Source: CAYOZN01 sp964408455 (GTDB lineage Bacteria; Planctomycetota; Phycisphaerae; UBA1845; UTPLA1). From it: a DNA stretch of 64,000 nucleotides. How positions within the stretch are numbered: the first letter of the stretch is position 1; the number at the start of each line of letters is the position of its first letter. Shown here one piece after another: positions 15,266 through 23,169 of this stretch. The position numbers and the translations under genes were made by a program. The DNA lies in contig CAYOZN010000002.1 in the NCBI GenBank assembly GCA_964408455.1, positions 186,001 through 250,000 on the forward strand, in the 5' to 3' direction. Below the pieces are notes generated by a model. The model was not told the origin of the DNA, did not search any database, and saw only the letters and a list, made by a program, of their open reading frames with translations.

Positions 15266-15958
15266 ATGGGACAGAAAGTTCATCCAACCGGTTTTCGCGT
15301 CGGGATCACCGAGCCGTGGCGGTCGCGCTGGTATGCGCCCAAGGCCGCATTCTCGGAGTTCCTGATCGAGGATCAGAAGATCCGCAAGCTCATCGACAAG
15401 CGTCTGAACAACACCCAGCCCTTCGCCGGCTGCGCCAAGATCGAGATCGAGCGCACGCGCGACGAAGTGAAGGTGTTCCTGTCCACGGCCCGGCCGGGCA
15501 TGGTCATCGGCCCGAAGGGCGCCGAAGTGGACAAGCTCCGCGAGGAGATCGAAGACCTGATCGACCGCAAGGTCAGCGTCAACATCAAGGAAATCAAGAA
15601 TCCTGATCTGAATGCGCAGCTCATCGCCCTGGATATCGCGGCGCAGCTCAAGCGGCGGGCCAGTTTTCGCCGTGCGGTGAAGAGCAAGTGCGAGGCGGCG
15701 ATTCAGGCGGGGGCCCTGGGCGTGAAGGTGATGTGCAAGGGTCGGCTGGGCGGTGCCGAGATGTCGCGGATCGAGCTCCAGAAGCGTGGCAGCATTCCGC
15801 TCCAGACGCTTCAGGCCCACGTGGATTACGGTTTTGCCGAGGCCTACACGACGTACGGCGCTATCGGCGTCGCCGTCTGGCTCTACAAGGGACCTTACGG
15901 CAGCGAAATTGACGAAAGCGAGGCGCCGCGCCGCACAGGCCGCCGCGGCCGTGCCTGA
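15266..15958 (+). CDS. rpsC: 30S ribosomal protein S3
   Basis: A 230-aa S3 with N-terminal MGQKVHPTGFRVGITEPW, the KH domain (GMVIGPKGAEVDKLREEIEDL) and C-terminal domain (GRLGGAEMSRIELQKRGSIPLQTLQAHVDYGFAEAYTTYGAIGVAVW). Starts 6 bases after rplV. A palindromic CTGCTTTAAGCAG element follows the stop codon. Confidence 0.95.
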   Translation: MGQKVHPTGFRVGITEPWRSRWYAPKAAFSEFLIEDQKIRKLIDKRLNNTQPFAGCAKIEIERTRDEVKVFLSTARPGMVIGPKGAEVDKLREEIEDLIDRKVSVNIKEIKNPDLNAQLIALDIAAQLKRRASFRRAVKSKCEAAIQAGALGVKVMCKGRLGGAEMSRIELQKRGSIPLQTLQAHVDYGFAEAYTTYGAIGVAVWLYKGPYGSEIDESEAPRRTGRRGRA

Positions 15959-15961
15959 CGT

Positions 15962-15982
15962 GTGCCGCTGCTTTAAGCAGTG
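15962..15982 (+). repeat. small hairpin repeat (CTGCT-TTA-AGCAG), rpsC-rplP spacer
   Basis: 21-bp copy of a short element with a 5-bp stem, ending in the shared AAGCAGTG. Related copies stand at 18876-18928 and, more degenerate, at 20001-20023, always in spacers of the ribosomal operon. Confidence 0.6.
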
Positions 15983-16052
15983 ATCTGCTTTATCTGGCCG
16001 CCGAGTTTGCCTGGCGGCTGGATGACACAAGACGTGATCGGAGACGATAGCA

Positions 16053-16472
16053 ATGTCGTTGATGCCTTCGAGAGTGAAATACCGCAAGCAGCAGCGAGGC
16101 CGCATGCGCGGCAACGCCACGCGCGGAAATACCGTCTCCTACGGCGACTACGGCCTTCAGTGCCTGATGAGCGGCTGGCTGACGGCGCGACAGATCGAGG
16201 CAGGCCGCATGGCTGCGTCCCAGTTTCTCCAGCGCCAGGGACGGGTGTTCATCCGCGTCTTTCCGCACAAGAGCGTCACGGCCAAGCCGCTGGAGACGCG
16301 CATGGGCAAGGGCAAGGCCGACGTGGATCACTGGGTGGCCTGCGTGAAGCCCGGCACGATATTGTTTGAGGTCGGCGGCGTCAGCGAGGACATCGCGCGG
16401 CGGGCCTTCGCCCGCGTCGCCCACAAGATGCCGTTTCGCTGTCGCTTCGTGACGCGGCGTCACAAGCTGTAA
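16053..16472 (+). CDS. rplP: 50S ribosomal protein L16
   Basis: A 139-aa L16 at the A-site side of the peptidyl-transferase centre. Family features: MPSRVKYRKQQRGRMRG, VFIRVFPHKSVTAKPLETRMGKGKADVDHWVACVKPGTILFEVGGV. Normal length. Start ATG at 16053 (a second ATG at codon 3). Confidence 0.95.
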   Translation: MSLMPSRVKYRKQQRGRMRGNATRGNTVSYGDYGLQCLMSGWLTARQIEAGRMAASQFLQRQGRVFIRVFPHKSVTAKPLETRMGKGKADVDHWVACVKPGTILFEVGGVSEDIARRAFARVAHKMPFRCRFVTRRHKL

Positions 16473-16509
16473 TGATCCGGCGGAGTAGTCCGCAAGAGGT
16501 GTACCGGCG

Positions 16510-16764
16510 ATGAAGATCGGCGAACTGCGAGAACTGAAAAACGACGAGCTGCACAGCGAACTCGAGCGCCTGCGCCGCCACATGTTTGATCTGCGCAGCC
16601 AGGCGGTCACCGAGAAGCTGGAAGACTCCTCGCAGCTCGGCAAGACGAAGAAGGACATCGCCCGCGTCCTGACGGTGCTGGCGCATCGCGGCGAAGAGAA
16701 CGTGGAGCAGCGCCACGCCCACATGGAGGCGGAGGGCCTGCGCCGCTCGAAGCCGGCCAAGTAA
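16510..16764 (+). CDS. rpmC: 50S ribosomal protein L29
   Basis: An 84-aa L29, mostly helical: MKIGELRELKNDELHSELERLRRHMFDLRSQA, then KDIARVLTVLAHR. Slightly longer than the usual 60-70 aa because of a C-terminal tail (EENVEQRHAHMEAEGLRRSK). Binds near the tunnel exit with L23. Confidence 0.93.
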   Translation: MKIGELRELKNDELHSELERLRRHMFDLRSQAVTEKLEDSSQLGKTKKDIARVLTVLAHRGEENVEQRHAHMEAEGLRRSKPAK

Positions 16765-16814
16765 CGATGAGGCTCGATGCCTGACACGAGGCAATAACAG
16801 ATGGAAACGGCTGC

Positions 16815-17120
16815 ATGAAAGATTCGACAGCAACAAGCGGCACGGCAGCGGCGCCCCAGCGGCGTCTGCGGAGGCTTCGCATCGGCGTGGTCGAGAGCGA
16901 CGTGCGCGACAAGACCTTGAAGGTGCGCATCGAGCGGCTGGAGAAGCACGCCAAGTACGGCAAGTATCTTCGCCGCGACACCATTTTTCACGTACACGAT
17001 GAGAAGAACGAGGCCAAGCTGGGCGACGTCGTGGAAATCGCCGAGTGCCGGCCGATCAGCAGGACAAAATCATGGCGACTGGTCCGCATCGTGCGGAGCC
17101 GACCGGTCGTCGGCGGGTGA
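16815..17120 (+). CDS. rpsQ: 30S ribosomal protein S17
   Basis: A 101-aa S17: RIGVVESDVRDKTLKVRIERLEKHAKYGKYLRRDTIFHVHDEKNEAKLGDVVEIAECRPISRTKSWRLVRIV is the OB-fold core. An extra ~20-residue N-terminal tail precedes it (KDSTATSGTAAAPQ), longer than E. coli S17. Confidence 0.95.
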   Translation: MKDSTATSGTAAAPQRRLRRLRIGVVESDVRDKTLKVRIERLEKHAKYGKYLRRDTIFHVHDEKNEAKLGDVVEIAECRPISRTKSWRLVRIVRSRPVVGG

Positions 17121-17126
17121 TCAACC

Positions 17127-17540
17127 ATGATTCAGGCGGAAACCGTTCTCGACATTGCCGACAACACCGGCGCGAAGCGCGCGGCGGTCATTCGCGTGCT
17201 CGGCGGCTCGACCGGGCGCGGCCGCTACACGCGGCGGACGGCCTCAATCGGCGATATCGTCGTCTGTGCCGTGAAGAAGGCGCTGCCCAACAGCGAGCTG
17301 TACGTGGGCAACACCCGCAAGGAGCGTTCGCAGCGGCGCAAAGTGAAGTGCGTCGTCGTCCGCTGCAAGAAGCCGGTTCGCCGGCCGGACGGCAGCTACG
17401 TGAAATTCGATTCGAACGCGGCCGTCATCATCGACGACGAGAAGAACCCCAAAGGCACGCGCATTTTCGGAGCCGTCGCGCGCGAGTTGCGTGAGATGGG
17501 CTTCATGAAGATCGTGTCCCTGGCCACCGAGGTGGTCTGA
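17127..17540 (+). CDS. rplN: 50S ribosomal protein L14, with internal insertion
   Basis: A 137-aa L14, about 15 residues longer than the standard ~122. It begins MIQAETVLDIADNTGAKRAAVIRVLGGS and ends GAVARELREMGFMKIVSLATEVV as expected. The extra length lies in the middle (around LYVGNTRKERSQRRKVK, residues ~57-73), where normal L14 goes from the VKKA strand straight to VVVR. Inserted residues are basic, so probably an rRNA-contacting loop. Start 6 bases after rpsQ. Confidence 0.94.
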   Translation: MIQAETVLDIADNTGAKRAAVIRVLGGSTGRGRYTRRTASIGDIVVCAVKKALPNSELYVGNTRKERSQRRKVKCVVVRCKKPVRRPDGSYVKFDSNAAVIIDDEKNPKGTRIFGAVARELREMGFMKIVSLATEVV

Positions 17541-17643
17541 CGGGGCGCAGATGCGTCAGATCCGCCACCAGAGAAGGCGGACTCTGCAATAATCGAGATT
17601 GGCCGCTTCCTGAGCGAAACGGCACTGAACGTGGAAGGTTGCC

Positions 17644-17997
17644 ATGGCGGCAAAAGTCAGAAAAGGCGATCGCGTCGAAGTGATGAGCGGCGAGCACCGC
17701 GGCCAGCAGGGGCGCGTGCTGCGCATCGACCCGGAGAAGTGCCGCGTCTGGATCGAGGGCGTGAACCAGGTGTTCCGCCACCTGCGGCCCAGCCGGCAGA
17801 ATCCGCGCGGCGGCCGCATCCAGAAGGAAGCGCCGCTGCATTTGTCCAACGTGCTGCCGGTGGACCCGAAGACCGGCCGCGGCAGCCGCGTGCACTTTGA
17901 GATCGAGCGCGACAAGTCGGGGAAGATCGTCTCGCGGCGGCGCGTCACCAAAGGCGGCACCGTCATTGAGGACGTGAAGATCGCCGCAGGCAAGTAA
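17644..17997 (+). CDS. rplX: 50S ribosomal protein L24
   Basis: A 117-aa L24 (KOW motif: VRKGDRVEVMSGEHRGQQGRVLRID), an assembly initiator of the large subunit. Continues with EGVNQVFRHLRPSRQNPRGGRIQKEAPLHLSNVLPVDPKTG. Normal length. Start set by the MAAKVRKGD N-terminus. Confidence 0.95.
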   Translation: MAAKVRKGDRVEVMSGEHRGQQGRVLRIDPEKCRVWIEGVNQVFRHLRPSRQNPRGGRIQKEAPLHLSNVLPVDPKTGRGSRVHFEIERDKSGKIVSRRRVTKGGTVIEDVKIAAGK

Positions 17998-18029
17998 TGT
18001 GAGCCGCCGGCAACGGCACAGAGGTTACC

Positions 18030-18590
18030 ATGGCTCGGTTGATGGAACGTTACAAGAAGGAAGTGGCCCCCGCCCTCAAGCAGGAGCTGGGCATGTCCAA
18101 TCCGATGGCCGTGCCCCGCCTCGAGAAGATCATCATCTCGATGGGGCTGGGCAAGGCGGTCGCCGAAAAGCAGCGCATGGCCGCGGCCCAGAAGGAGCTG
18201 ACGGCCATCGCAGGCCAGAAGCCGCTGGTCTGTCCGGCGCGCAAGAGCGTGTCGAACTTCAAGCTGCGGGAGGGCTACGATATTGGCCTGAAGGTGACGC
18301 TCCGCGGCCGGCGCATGTTCGAATTCATGGACCGGCTGATCTCGGTCGCCATTCCGCGTATTCGCGACTTCCGCGGGCTGGACCCGAAGAGTTTTGACGG
18401 CCGCGGCAACTTCAACATGGGCATCAGCGAGCAGACCGTCTTCCCCGAGGTCGACGTGGACAAGGTCCAGTTTCAGCAGGGCATGAACATCACGTTTGTG
18501 ACGACGGCGTCGAACGATCAGCACAGCCGGCGGCTGCTGGCGATGCTGGGCATGCCGTTCCGCAAGACCGAGGGAGAAGCGGCCGCCTAG
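18030..18590 (+). CDS. rplE: 50S ribosomal protein L5
   Basis: A 186-aa L5 that binds 5S rRNA. Conserved: MERYKKEVAPALKQELGMSNPMAVPRLEKIIISMG, ITGQKPLV-like AIAGQKPLVCPARKSVSNFKLREG, and VTLRGRRMFEFMDRLISVAIPRIRDFRGL. Normal length. The spacer after it holds a strong GC hairpin. Confidence 0.95.
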   Translation: MARLMERYKKEVAPALKQELGMSNPMAVPRLEKIIISMGLGKAVAEKQRMAAAQKELTAIAGQKPLVCPARKSVSNFKLREGYDIGLKVTLRGRRMFEFMDRLISVAIPRIRDFRGLDPKSFDGRGNFNMGISEQTVFPEVDVDKVQFQQGMNITFVTTASNDQHSRRLLAMLGMPFRKTEGEAAA

Positions 18591-18605
18591 AATAGGGGCT
18601 CGCGC

Positions 18606-18627
18606 CGCCGGCCACGATTGGCCGGCG
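18606..18627 (+). other. 9-bp perfect hairpin in the rplE-rpsN spacer
   Basis: CGCCGGCCA-CGAT-TGGCCGGCG, a perfect 9-bp stem with a 4-base loop, 16 bases after the rplE stop and 57 before rpsN. No U-run follows, so it is more likely an mRNA stabilising or processing structure than a terminator. Confidence 0.55.
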
Positions 18628-18683
18628 ACGGATGATACGAACGGAACACGGCGCGCAAGACCGATTGGGAGACACAGCGGCAC

Positions 18684-18869
18684 ATGGCCAGAACCAGCCT
18701 GAGAGTCAAAGCAAAGAAGAAGCCCAAGTTCCAGGTGCGGGGTTACACGCGTTGCGAACTGTGCGGCCGATCGCGTGCCGTCTATCGCAAGTTCAAGCTC
18801 TGCCGGCTCTGCTTCCGCAAACTTGCGCTGGAAGGCAAGATCCCCGGGGTTCGAAAGGCGAGCTGGTAG
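18684..18869 (+). CDS. rpsN: 30S ribosomal protein S14, zinc-binding type
   Basis: A 61-aa type Z S14 with the four zinc ligands C24, C27, C40 and C43 (TRCELCG and KLCRLCF). This is the short, zinc-dependent form rather than the ~100-aa zinc-free form. Its C-terminus GKIPGVRKASW is canonical. Confidence 0.96.
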   Translation: MARTSLRVKAKKKPKFQVRGYTRCELCGRSRAVYRKFKLCRLCFRKLALEGKIPGVRKASW

Positions 18870-18875
18870 CGCCGG

Positions 18876-18928
18876 GTGCCACGGCTCTGTAAGCAGTGCT
18901 TCCGAGTGTCGCTGCTCCGTAAGCAGTG
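18876..18928 (+). repeat. two tandem 23-bp hairpin-repeat units, rpsN-rpsH spacer
   Basis: Units at 18876-18898 and 18906-18928 are identical at 19 of 23 positions and share the core GCTCYGTAAGCAGTG. Unit 2 can fold as CTGCT-CCGTA-AGCAG. The repeat begins right after the rpsN stop codon and ends ~30 bases before rpsH, so it fills most of the spacer. Confidence 0.65.
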
Positions 18929-18960
18929 AACGATGTCAGAGAGATAGGATAAAATTCGAC

Positions 18961-19356
18961 ATGTGGACTGATCCGGTCGCCGACATGCTGACGCGAATCC
19001 GCAACGCGGTGAGAAACCACTCGTCGCAAGTGCTGATTCCGCGCAGCACCTTCAAGCTCAACATTGCCCGCGTCCTGAAGGAGGAAGGCTACATCACCGA
19101 CATCGACGAAATCGATGACGGCCGGCAGGGCAAGATCCGCCTGGCGCTCAAGTACGGCCCGCGCGGCGAGCAGGTGCTCAATCACATCAGCCGGGAAAGC
19201 AAGGCCGGCTGCCGCAAGTTTGTCGGCGTGGAAGAACTGCCCGAGGTCCTCAATGGCCTGGGCATCTCGATTCTCTCGACCAGCAAGGGCGTGATGAGCG
19301 ATCGCCGCGCCCGCGAGGAGCGCGTCGGCGGGGAACTGCTCTGCAAGGTGTATTGA
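18961..19356 (+). CDS. rpsH: 30S ribosomal protein S8
   Basis: A 131-aa S8: starts with TDPVADMLTRIRNAVRNH and ends with GISILSTSKGVMSDRRAREERVGGELLCKVY, the central-domain rRNA-binding region. Start ATG 18961 is fixed by the conserved N-terminus; the open frame upstream is the rpsN shadow. Confidence 0.95.
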   Translation: MWTDPVADMLTRIRNAVRNHSSQVLIPRSTFKLNIARVLKEEGYITDIDEIDDGRQGKIRLALKYGPRGEQVLNHISRESKAGCRKFVGVEELPEVLNGLGISILSTSKGVMSDRRAREERVGGELLCKVY

Positions 19357-19413
19357 TGAATTTCGACCGCTGTGGCAGGCATCGGCCGCCGACAGCGCAA
19401 AGGTGAACGCACG

Positions 19414-19986
19414 ATGTCCCGCATTGGAAAGAAACCCGTGGCCCTCCCGTCCGGCGTCAAGGTCGACCTGGCCGATCGCCGCATTACCGTCACCGGGCCG
19501 AAGGGCTCGCTGAGCTGGGAACACGCCCGCGGCGTCAAGGTCGCCGTGGATGGCGGCAATGCCGTCGTGACGCGAGAGGCCGACTCGGCCGAATCGCGGG
19601 CCCTGCACGGTCTGACGCGCGCCCTGATCAACAACATGGTCCAGGGCGTGTCGCAGGGCTACGAAAGGAAGCTCGAAATCTATGGAACCGGCTTCGGCTG
19701 CGCACTGGGCGGAAAGACGCTCGATCTGACGGTGGGCTATTCTCATCCGGTCAAGCTGGAGATTCCCGAGGGCATCAAGGTGACGGTCGAAGTGGCCGCC
19801 GCCAAGGGCGACGAGAACCCGGCCCGCCTGACGGTTGCCGGCATCGACAAGCAGAAGGTCGGGCAGTTCGCACGACAGGTGAAGGACGCGCGCCCGCCCG
19901 AACCATACAAGGGCAAGGGCGTCCGCTTCGCCGGCGAAAAGATCGTCCGCAAGGCAGGCAAGGCCTTTGCCGGCGCCGGCGGATAA
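19414..19986 (+). CDS. rplF: 50S ribosomal protein L6
   Basis: A 190-aa L6. Starts MSRIGKKPVALPSGVKVDL and carries GYSHPVKLEIPEGIKVTVE and the C-terminal RPPEPYKGKGVRFAGEKIVRKAGKAF. Sits near the sarcin-ricin loop. ATG at 19414 chosen from conservation. Confidence 0.95.
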   Translation: MSRIGKKPVALPSGVKVDLADRRITVTGPKGSLSWEHARGVKVAVDGGNAVVTREADSAESRALHGLTRALINNMVQGVSQGYERKLEIYGTGFGCALGGKTLDLTVGYSHPVKLEIPEGIKVTVEVAAAKGDENPARLTVAGIDKQKVGQFARQVKDARPPEPYKGKGVRFAGEKIVRKAGKAFAGAGG

Positions 19987-20000
19987 TGGTGCGTTGCCGC

Positions 20001-20023
20001 GTGTCGCTGCTCTGTGGGGCAGC
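20001..20023 (+). repeat. degenerate hairpin repeat, rplF-rplR spacer
   Basis: Begins GTGTCGCTGCTCTGT like the 18906 unit, but the 3' arm is changed to GGGGCAGC, which still pairs (GCTGC/GCAGC). A third spacer of the same operon holding this element. Confidence 0.45.
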
Positions 20024-20048
20024 ATGCGTGTGACAGAGGTACACGACA

Positions 20049-20417
20049 ATGACCGAATCCAAACTCAAGAAGGTGCGGCGCATGCGGCGGAAGCGGCGCG
20101 TTCGCGGCGGCGTATTCGGCACGCCGGAGCGCCCGCGCCTGACGGTCAGCCGCAGCCATCGCAATATTTCGGCGCAGCTCATCGACGACATCGGCGGCCG
20201 CACGCTGTGCAGCGCCGGCTCGGTTGGCAAGTCGCTGGGCGGCGCCGTCCCGACCGGCGGCAACAAGTCGGCGGCGGAAAAGGTGGGACAGCTCCTGGCG
20301 GAGCGCGCGCGGATGCAGGGCATCCGGCAGGTATCGTTCGACCGCAACGGATACAGGTATCACGGCCGCGTGAAGGCACTGGCGGACGCAGCGCGCAAGG
20401 CCGGACTGGAATTCTGA
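20049..20417 (+). CDS. rplR: 50S ribosomal protein L18
   Basis: A 122-aa L18, 5S rRNA binder: RRMRRKRRVRGGVFGTPERPRLTVSRSHRNISAQLIDD at the N-terminus and FDRNGYRYHGRVKALADAARKAGLEF at the end. Normal length and order. Confidence 0.95.
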   Translation: MTESKLKKVRRMRRKRRVRGGVFGTPERPRLTVSRSHRNISAQLIDDIGGRTLCSAGSVGKSLGGAVPTGGNKSAAEKVGQLLAERARMQGIRQVSFDRNGYRYHGRVKALADAARKAGLEF

Positions 20418-20455
20418 TGCGCGTCGCCGCGGCGGCGTGCAGGATCGACTGGTGA

Positions 20456-20980
20456 ATGCACATGGCAGACAGGCCTGAGAAGAAGGTCATGGATCGTGAA
20501 GAGGGCAAGCCCTTCGACGACAACGTCGTCAAGGTCTATCGGTGCGCCAAAGTGGTCAAGGGCGGCCGCCGCTTCAGCTTCGCCGGGCTGGTCGTCGTTG
20601 GCGATCGCAACGGCCACGTGAACGTGGGCTACGGCAAGGCGAACGAGGTGCCCAATGCCGTCGATAAGGCACGGCGCCGCGCCATGCGCCGCCTGGTGCC
20701 CATCCGCCTCGCCGGCGGCACGATTCCCCACGAGGTCATCGGCCGCTTCGGGGCCAGCAAGGTCCTGCTCATGCCGGCCCGTCCCGGTACCGGCGTCATC
20801 GCCGGCCAGAGCGTGCGCGCCGTGCTGGAATTGGCCGGCGTTCACGACTGCCTGACCAAGGTCTACGGCTCGACCAGCCCCAAGAACCTGGTCCGCGCCA
20901 CGCTCAATGCCCTCGAGATGCTGCGCGACCGCGAACAGGTCGAGCGGCTGCGCGGCGTGAAGATTCCGGTCCGCAACTGA
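20456..20980 (+). CDS. rpsE: 30S ribosomal protein S5
   Basis: A 174-aa S5 involved in decoding fidelity. KVVKGGRRFSFAGLVVVGDRNGHVNVGYGKANEVPNAVDKA is the dsRBD-like N-terminal domain; LLMPARPGTGVIAGQSVRAVLELAGVHD is the C-terminal domain. Alternative ATG two codons on. The next gene is rplO, so rpmD (L30), usual at this place, is absent. Confidence 0.95.
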   Translation: MHMADRPEKKVMDREEGKPFDDNVVKVYRCAKVVKGGRRFSFAGLVVVGDRNGHVNVGYGKANEVPNAVDKARRRAMRRLVPIRLAGGTIPHEVIGRFGASKVLLMPARPGTGVIAGQSVRAVLELAGVHDCLTKVYGSTSPKNLVRATLNALEMLRDREQVERLRGVKIPVRN

Positions 20981-20989
20981 TCGCGGCCG

Positions 20990-21012
20990 GCCGCCGGTGT
21001 GCATCCGGCGGC
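20990..21012 (+). other. 8-bp perfect hairpin in the rpsE-rplO spacer
   Basis: GCCGCCGG-TGTGCAT-CCGGCGGC. It lies in the ~97-bp spacer where rpmD would normally be. No U-tract follows. Possibly an RNA-processing or stabilising structure. Confidence 0.5.
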
Positions 21013-21077
21013 AGGATACTTTTTCCGAGTCGCGGCCCGCTTTCGGGCGATGTGCCGCGGCGCATAGGAACTCTGAC

Positions 21078-21647
21078 ATGAACATCACCGAAATCACGAA
21101 AAAGGTGGGCCCCAAGCCCACGCGCAAGCGCGTCGGCCGCGGCGAAGGCAGCGGTCTGGGCAAGACCAGCGGCCGCGGCCACAAAGGTTACGGCGCGCGG
21201 GCCGGCTCGCGTTTCTTCAAGCTCTACGAAGGCGGCATGTTCCCGTTCTTCCGCCGTATTCCCAAGCTTGGCTTTTCGAACGTGCAGTTCGAGACGCTCT
21301 ACCAGGTCGTCAACGTCAGCGTGCTGGCGGCGCGCTTCGATGCCGGCGGTCATGTCACGCCCGCGGCACTGGAGGCGAAGGGCCTCATCCGCACCGCCAA
21401 GGCCCCGATCAAGGTGCTGGGCGACGGCGACATCGCCACGAAGCTCACGGTCGAGGCCCATCGCTTCAGCAAGTCGGCCGAGGCAAAGATCACGGCGGCC
21501 GGCGGCAGCGTGAAGTGGCTCTCGCCGCGGCCCAAGAAGAAGTTCATCAAGCGGCCCAAAGCGGCCGCCGAGGCAGCGCCGGAAGGGGCGGGCAAGAAGG
21601 GCAAGAAGAAGGGCGGCGAGGCCGCCGAAGCGCCGGCGGCAGAGTAA
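21078..21647 (+). CDS. rplO: 50S ribosomal protein L15
   Basis: A 189-aa L15: KRVGRGEGSGLGKTSGRGHKGYGARAG near the N-terminus and FEGGMFPFFRRIPKLGF-like YEGGMFPFFRRIPKLGFSN. Longer than the usual ~145 aa through a C-terminal Lys/Ala-rich tail (KKKFIKRPKAAAEAAPEGAGKKGKKKGGE). ATG at 21078 preceded by AGGAA. Confidence 0.95.
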   Translation: MNITEITKKVGPKPTRKRVGRGEGSGLGKTSGRGHKGYGARAGSRFFKLYEGGMFPFFRRIPKLGFSNVQFETLYQVVNVSVLAARFDAGGHVTPAALEAKGLIRTAKAPIKVLGDGDIATKLTVEAHRFSKSAEAKITAAGGSVKWLSPRPKKKFIKRPKAAAEAAPEGAGKKGKKKGGEAAEAPAAE

Positions 21648-21714
21648 ATTTCGCCGTGTCCTTCGGCGCGCAGCGAAGAAGCGCCGCACTGAATCCGTTT
21701 GTGTCCCATGCAGA

Positions 21715-21734
21715 GGCCGGCCGCCGTGCCGGCC
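21715..21734 (+). other. 7-bp GC hairpin upstream of secY
   Basis: GGCCGGC-CGCCGT-GCCGGCC, 32 bases before the secY ATG. It could modulate expression between the ribosomal genes and secY; function unproven. Confidence 0.4.
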
Positions 21735-21765
21735 CGTTCTGCGTAAATTGGAACCGGTTTAAATC

Positions 21766-23169
21766 ATGTTTGCCGCATTCCTCAACATCTTCAAAGTCCC
21801 CGATCTGCGAAACAAGGTGCTCTTCACGCTGGGACTGCTCGCCATCTACCGCATCGGCTTCTACGTGCCGCTGCCCGGCGTCGATCAGTCCTCACTGACC
21901 GAGCACTTCGACAGAATGGCCGGCGGCGACGGCAGCGGTGCCGGCGTGCAGCAGCTCACCGAGTATTTCGCCATGTTCACCGGCGGAAATCTCCAGCAGA
22001 GCACGATCTTCGGCCTCGGCATCATGCCCTACATCTCCGCGTCGATCATCTTCCAGCTTCTGGGCACCGTGGTGCCATCGCTCGAGAAGCTCAAGCAGGA
22101 GGGCGAGATCGGCCGGCGCAAGATACAGGAATACACGCGCTACGCGACCGTCGGCATCTGCATCATCCAGGCCTGGTTCTGGCTCCAATACATCCAGAAC
22201 TCGGGTCTGGTCTATCCCGACTTCAGCGACTGGGGATCGAGCCCGTTCGCCACGGCCTGCTTCTGGGGCTGCGGGGTCTTCGGCATGACCGCCGGCACCA
22301 TGTTCCTCATGTGGCTGGGCGAGCAGATCGACGAGTACGGCATCGGCAACGGCGTCAGCCTCATCATCATGGCCGGCATTGTTGCCCGCATGCCGCAGGC
22401 CGTCTTCTGGGTGATCGACAACGCATCGATTAATGTCGCCGGCGAGGCGGCGATGGGCCCGGCCAAGATCGTATTCCTGATTGCCGCGTTCGTCGGCGTC
22501 GTGGCGGGCTCAATCCTCATCACGCAGGGCCAGCGGCGCATTCCGATTCAGCAGGCCAAGCAGATGCGCGGCCGGCGGATGTATGGCGGGGCCCGCAACT
22601 ACCTCCCCCTGCGCGTCAATCACGGCGGCGTCATGCCCATCATCTTCGCCAGCAGCCTGCTCATCTTCCCCGGCATCTTCTTTGGCTGGCTCTCGGGCAT
22701 CTTCCGTGAGAGTTCGATCGTGCTTGCCCTCGATGAAGAGTTCCGCACCGGTTCCGGCTTCCTCTACGTATTGAGTTACATCGCCCTGGTCTATTTCTTT
22801 GCCTATTTCTGGACCACGGTGCAGTTTCAGCCCAAGGAGATGGCCAACCAGCTTCGCGATAATGGCAGCTTCATTCCCGGTCTGCGCCCCGGCAAGCGCA
22901 CGGCCGACTATCTCGAAAAGGTGATGACGCGCATCACGTATGTCGGCGCCGGCTTCCTGGCTTTGATCGCCATCATCCCGCAGATCATCGCATCCTCCCT
23001 CGATATCCCGATCTTCGTGTCGTCCTTCCTGGGCGGCACGGGTCTGTTGATTACCGTCAGCGTGGGTCTTGATCTCGTGCAGCGCATCGAGGCCAACCTG
23101 ATCATGCGGAATTACAGCGGCTTTCTGGGCGGCGAGGGTGGCGGTCGCATCAAGGGAGGCTACGCGTGA
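21766..23169 (+). CDS. secY: preprotein translocase subunit SecY
   Basis: A 467-aa ten-helix channel protein of the Sec translocon. Visible: LFTLGLLAIYRIGFYVPLPGVD in TM1, the plug/TM2 region LGIMPYISASIIFQLLGTVVPSLEKLKQEGEIGRRKIQEYTRY, and NHGGVMPIIFASSLLIFPG. Normal length with a small insert in the periplasmic loop after TM1 (RMAGGDGSGAGVQQ). The stop codon overlaps the adk GTG. Confidence 0.95.
   Translation: MFAAFLNIFKVPDLRNKVLFTLGLLAIYRIGFYVPLPGVDQSSLTEHFDRMAGGDGSGAGVQQLTEYFAMFTGGNLQQSTIFGLGIMPYISASIIFQLLGTVVPSLEKLKQEGEIGRRKIQEYTRYATVGICIIQAWFWLQYIQNSGLVYPDFSDWGSSPFATACFWGCGVFGMTAGTMFLMWLGEQIDEYGIGNGVSLIIMAGIVARMPQAVFWVIDNASINVAGEAAMGPAKIVFLIAAFVGVVAGSILITQGQRRIPIQQAKQMRGRRMYGGARNYLPLRVNHGGVMPIIFASSLLIFPGIFFGWLSGIFRESSIVLALDEEFRTGSGFLYVLSYIALVYFFAYFWTTVQFQPKEMANQLRDNGSFIPGLRPGKRTADYLEKVMTRITYVGAGFLALIAIIPQIIASSLDIPIFVSSFLGGTGLLITVSVGLDLVQRIEANLIMRNYSGFLGGEGGGRIKGGYA

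Noticed and set aside
14531..16120. 529-aa minus-strand ORF across rpsS-rpsC
   Set aside because: Shadow of ribosomal protein genes; no recognisable protein.
18793..20049. Long minus-strand ORF across rpsH-rplF
   Set aside because: Opposite-strand shadow of conserved ribosomal genes in GC-rich DNA.
20981..21077. Possible hidden rpmD between rpsE and rplO
   Set aside because: The 97-bp gap is too short and holds a hairpin instead.
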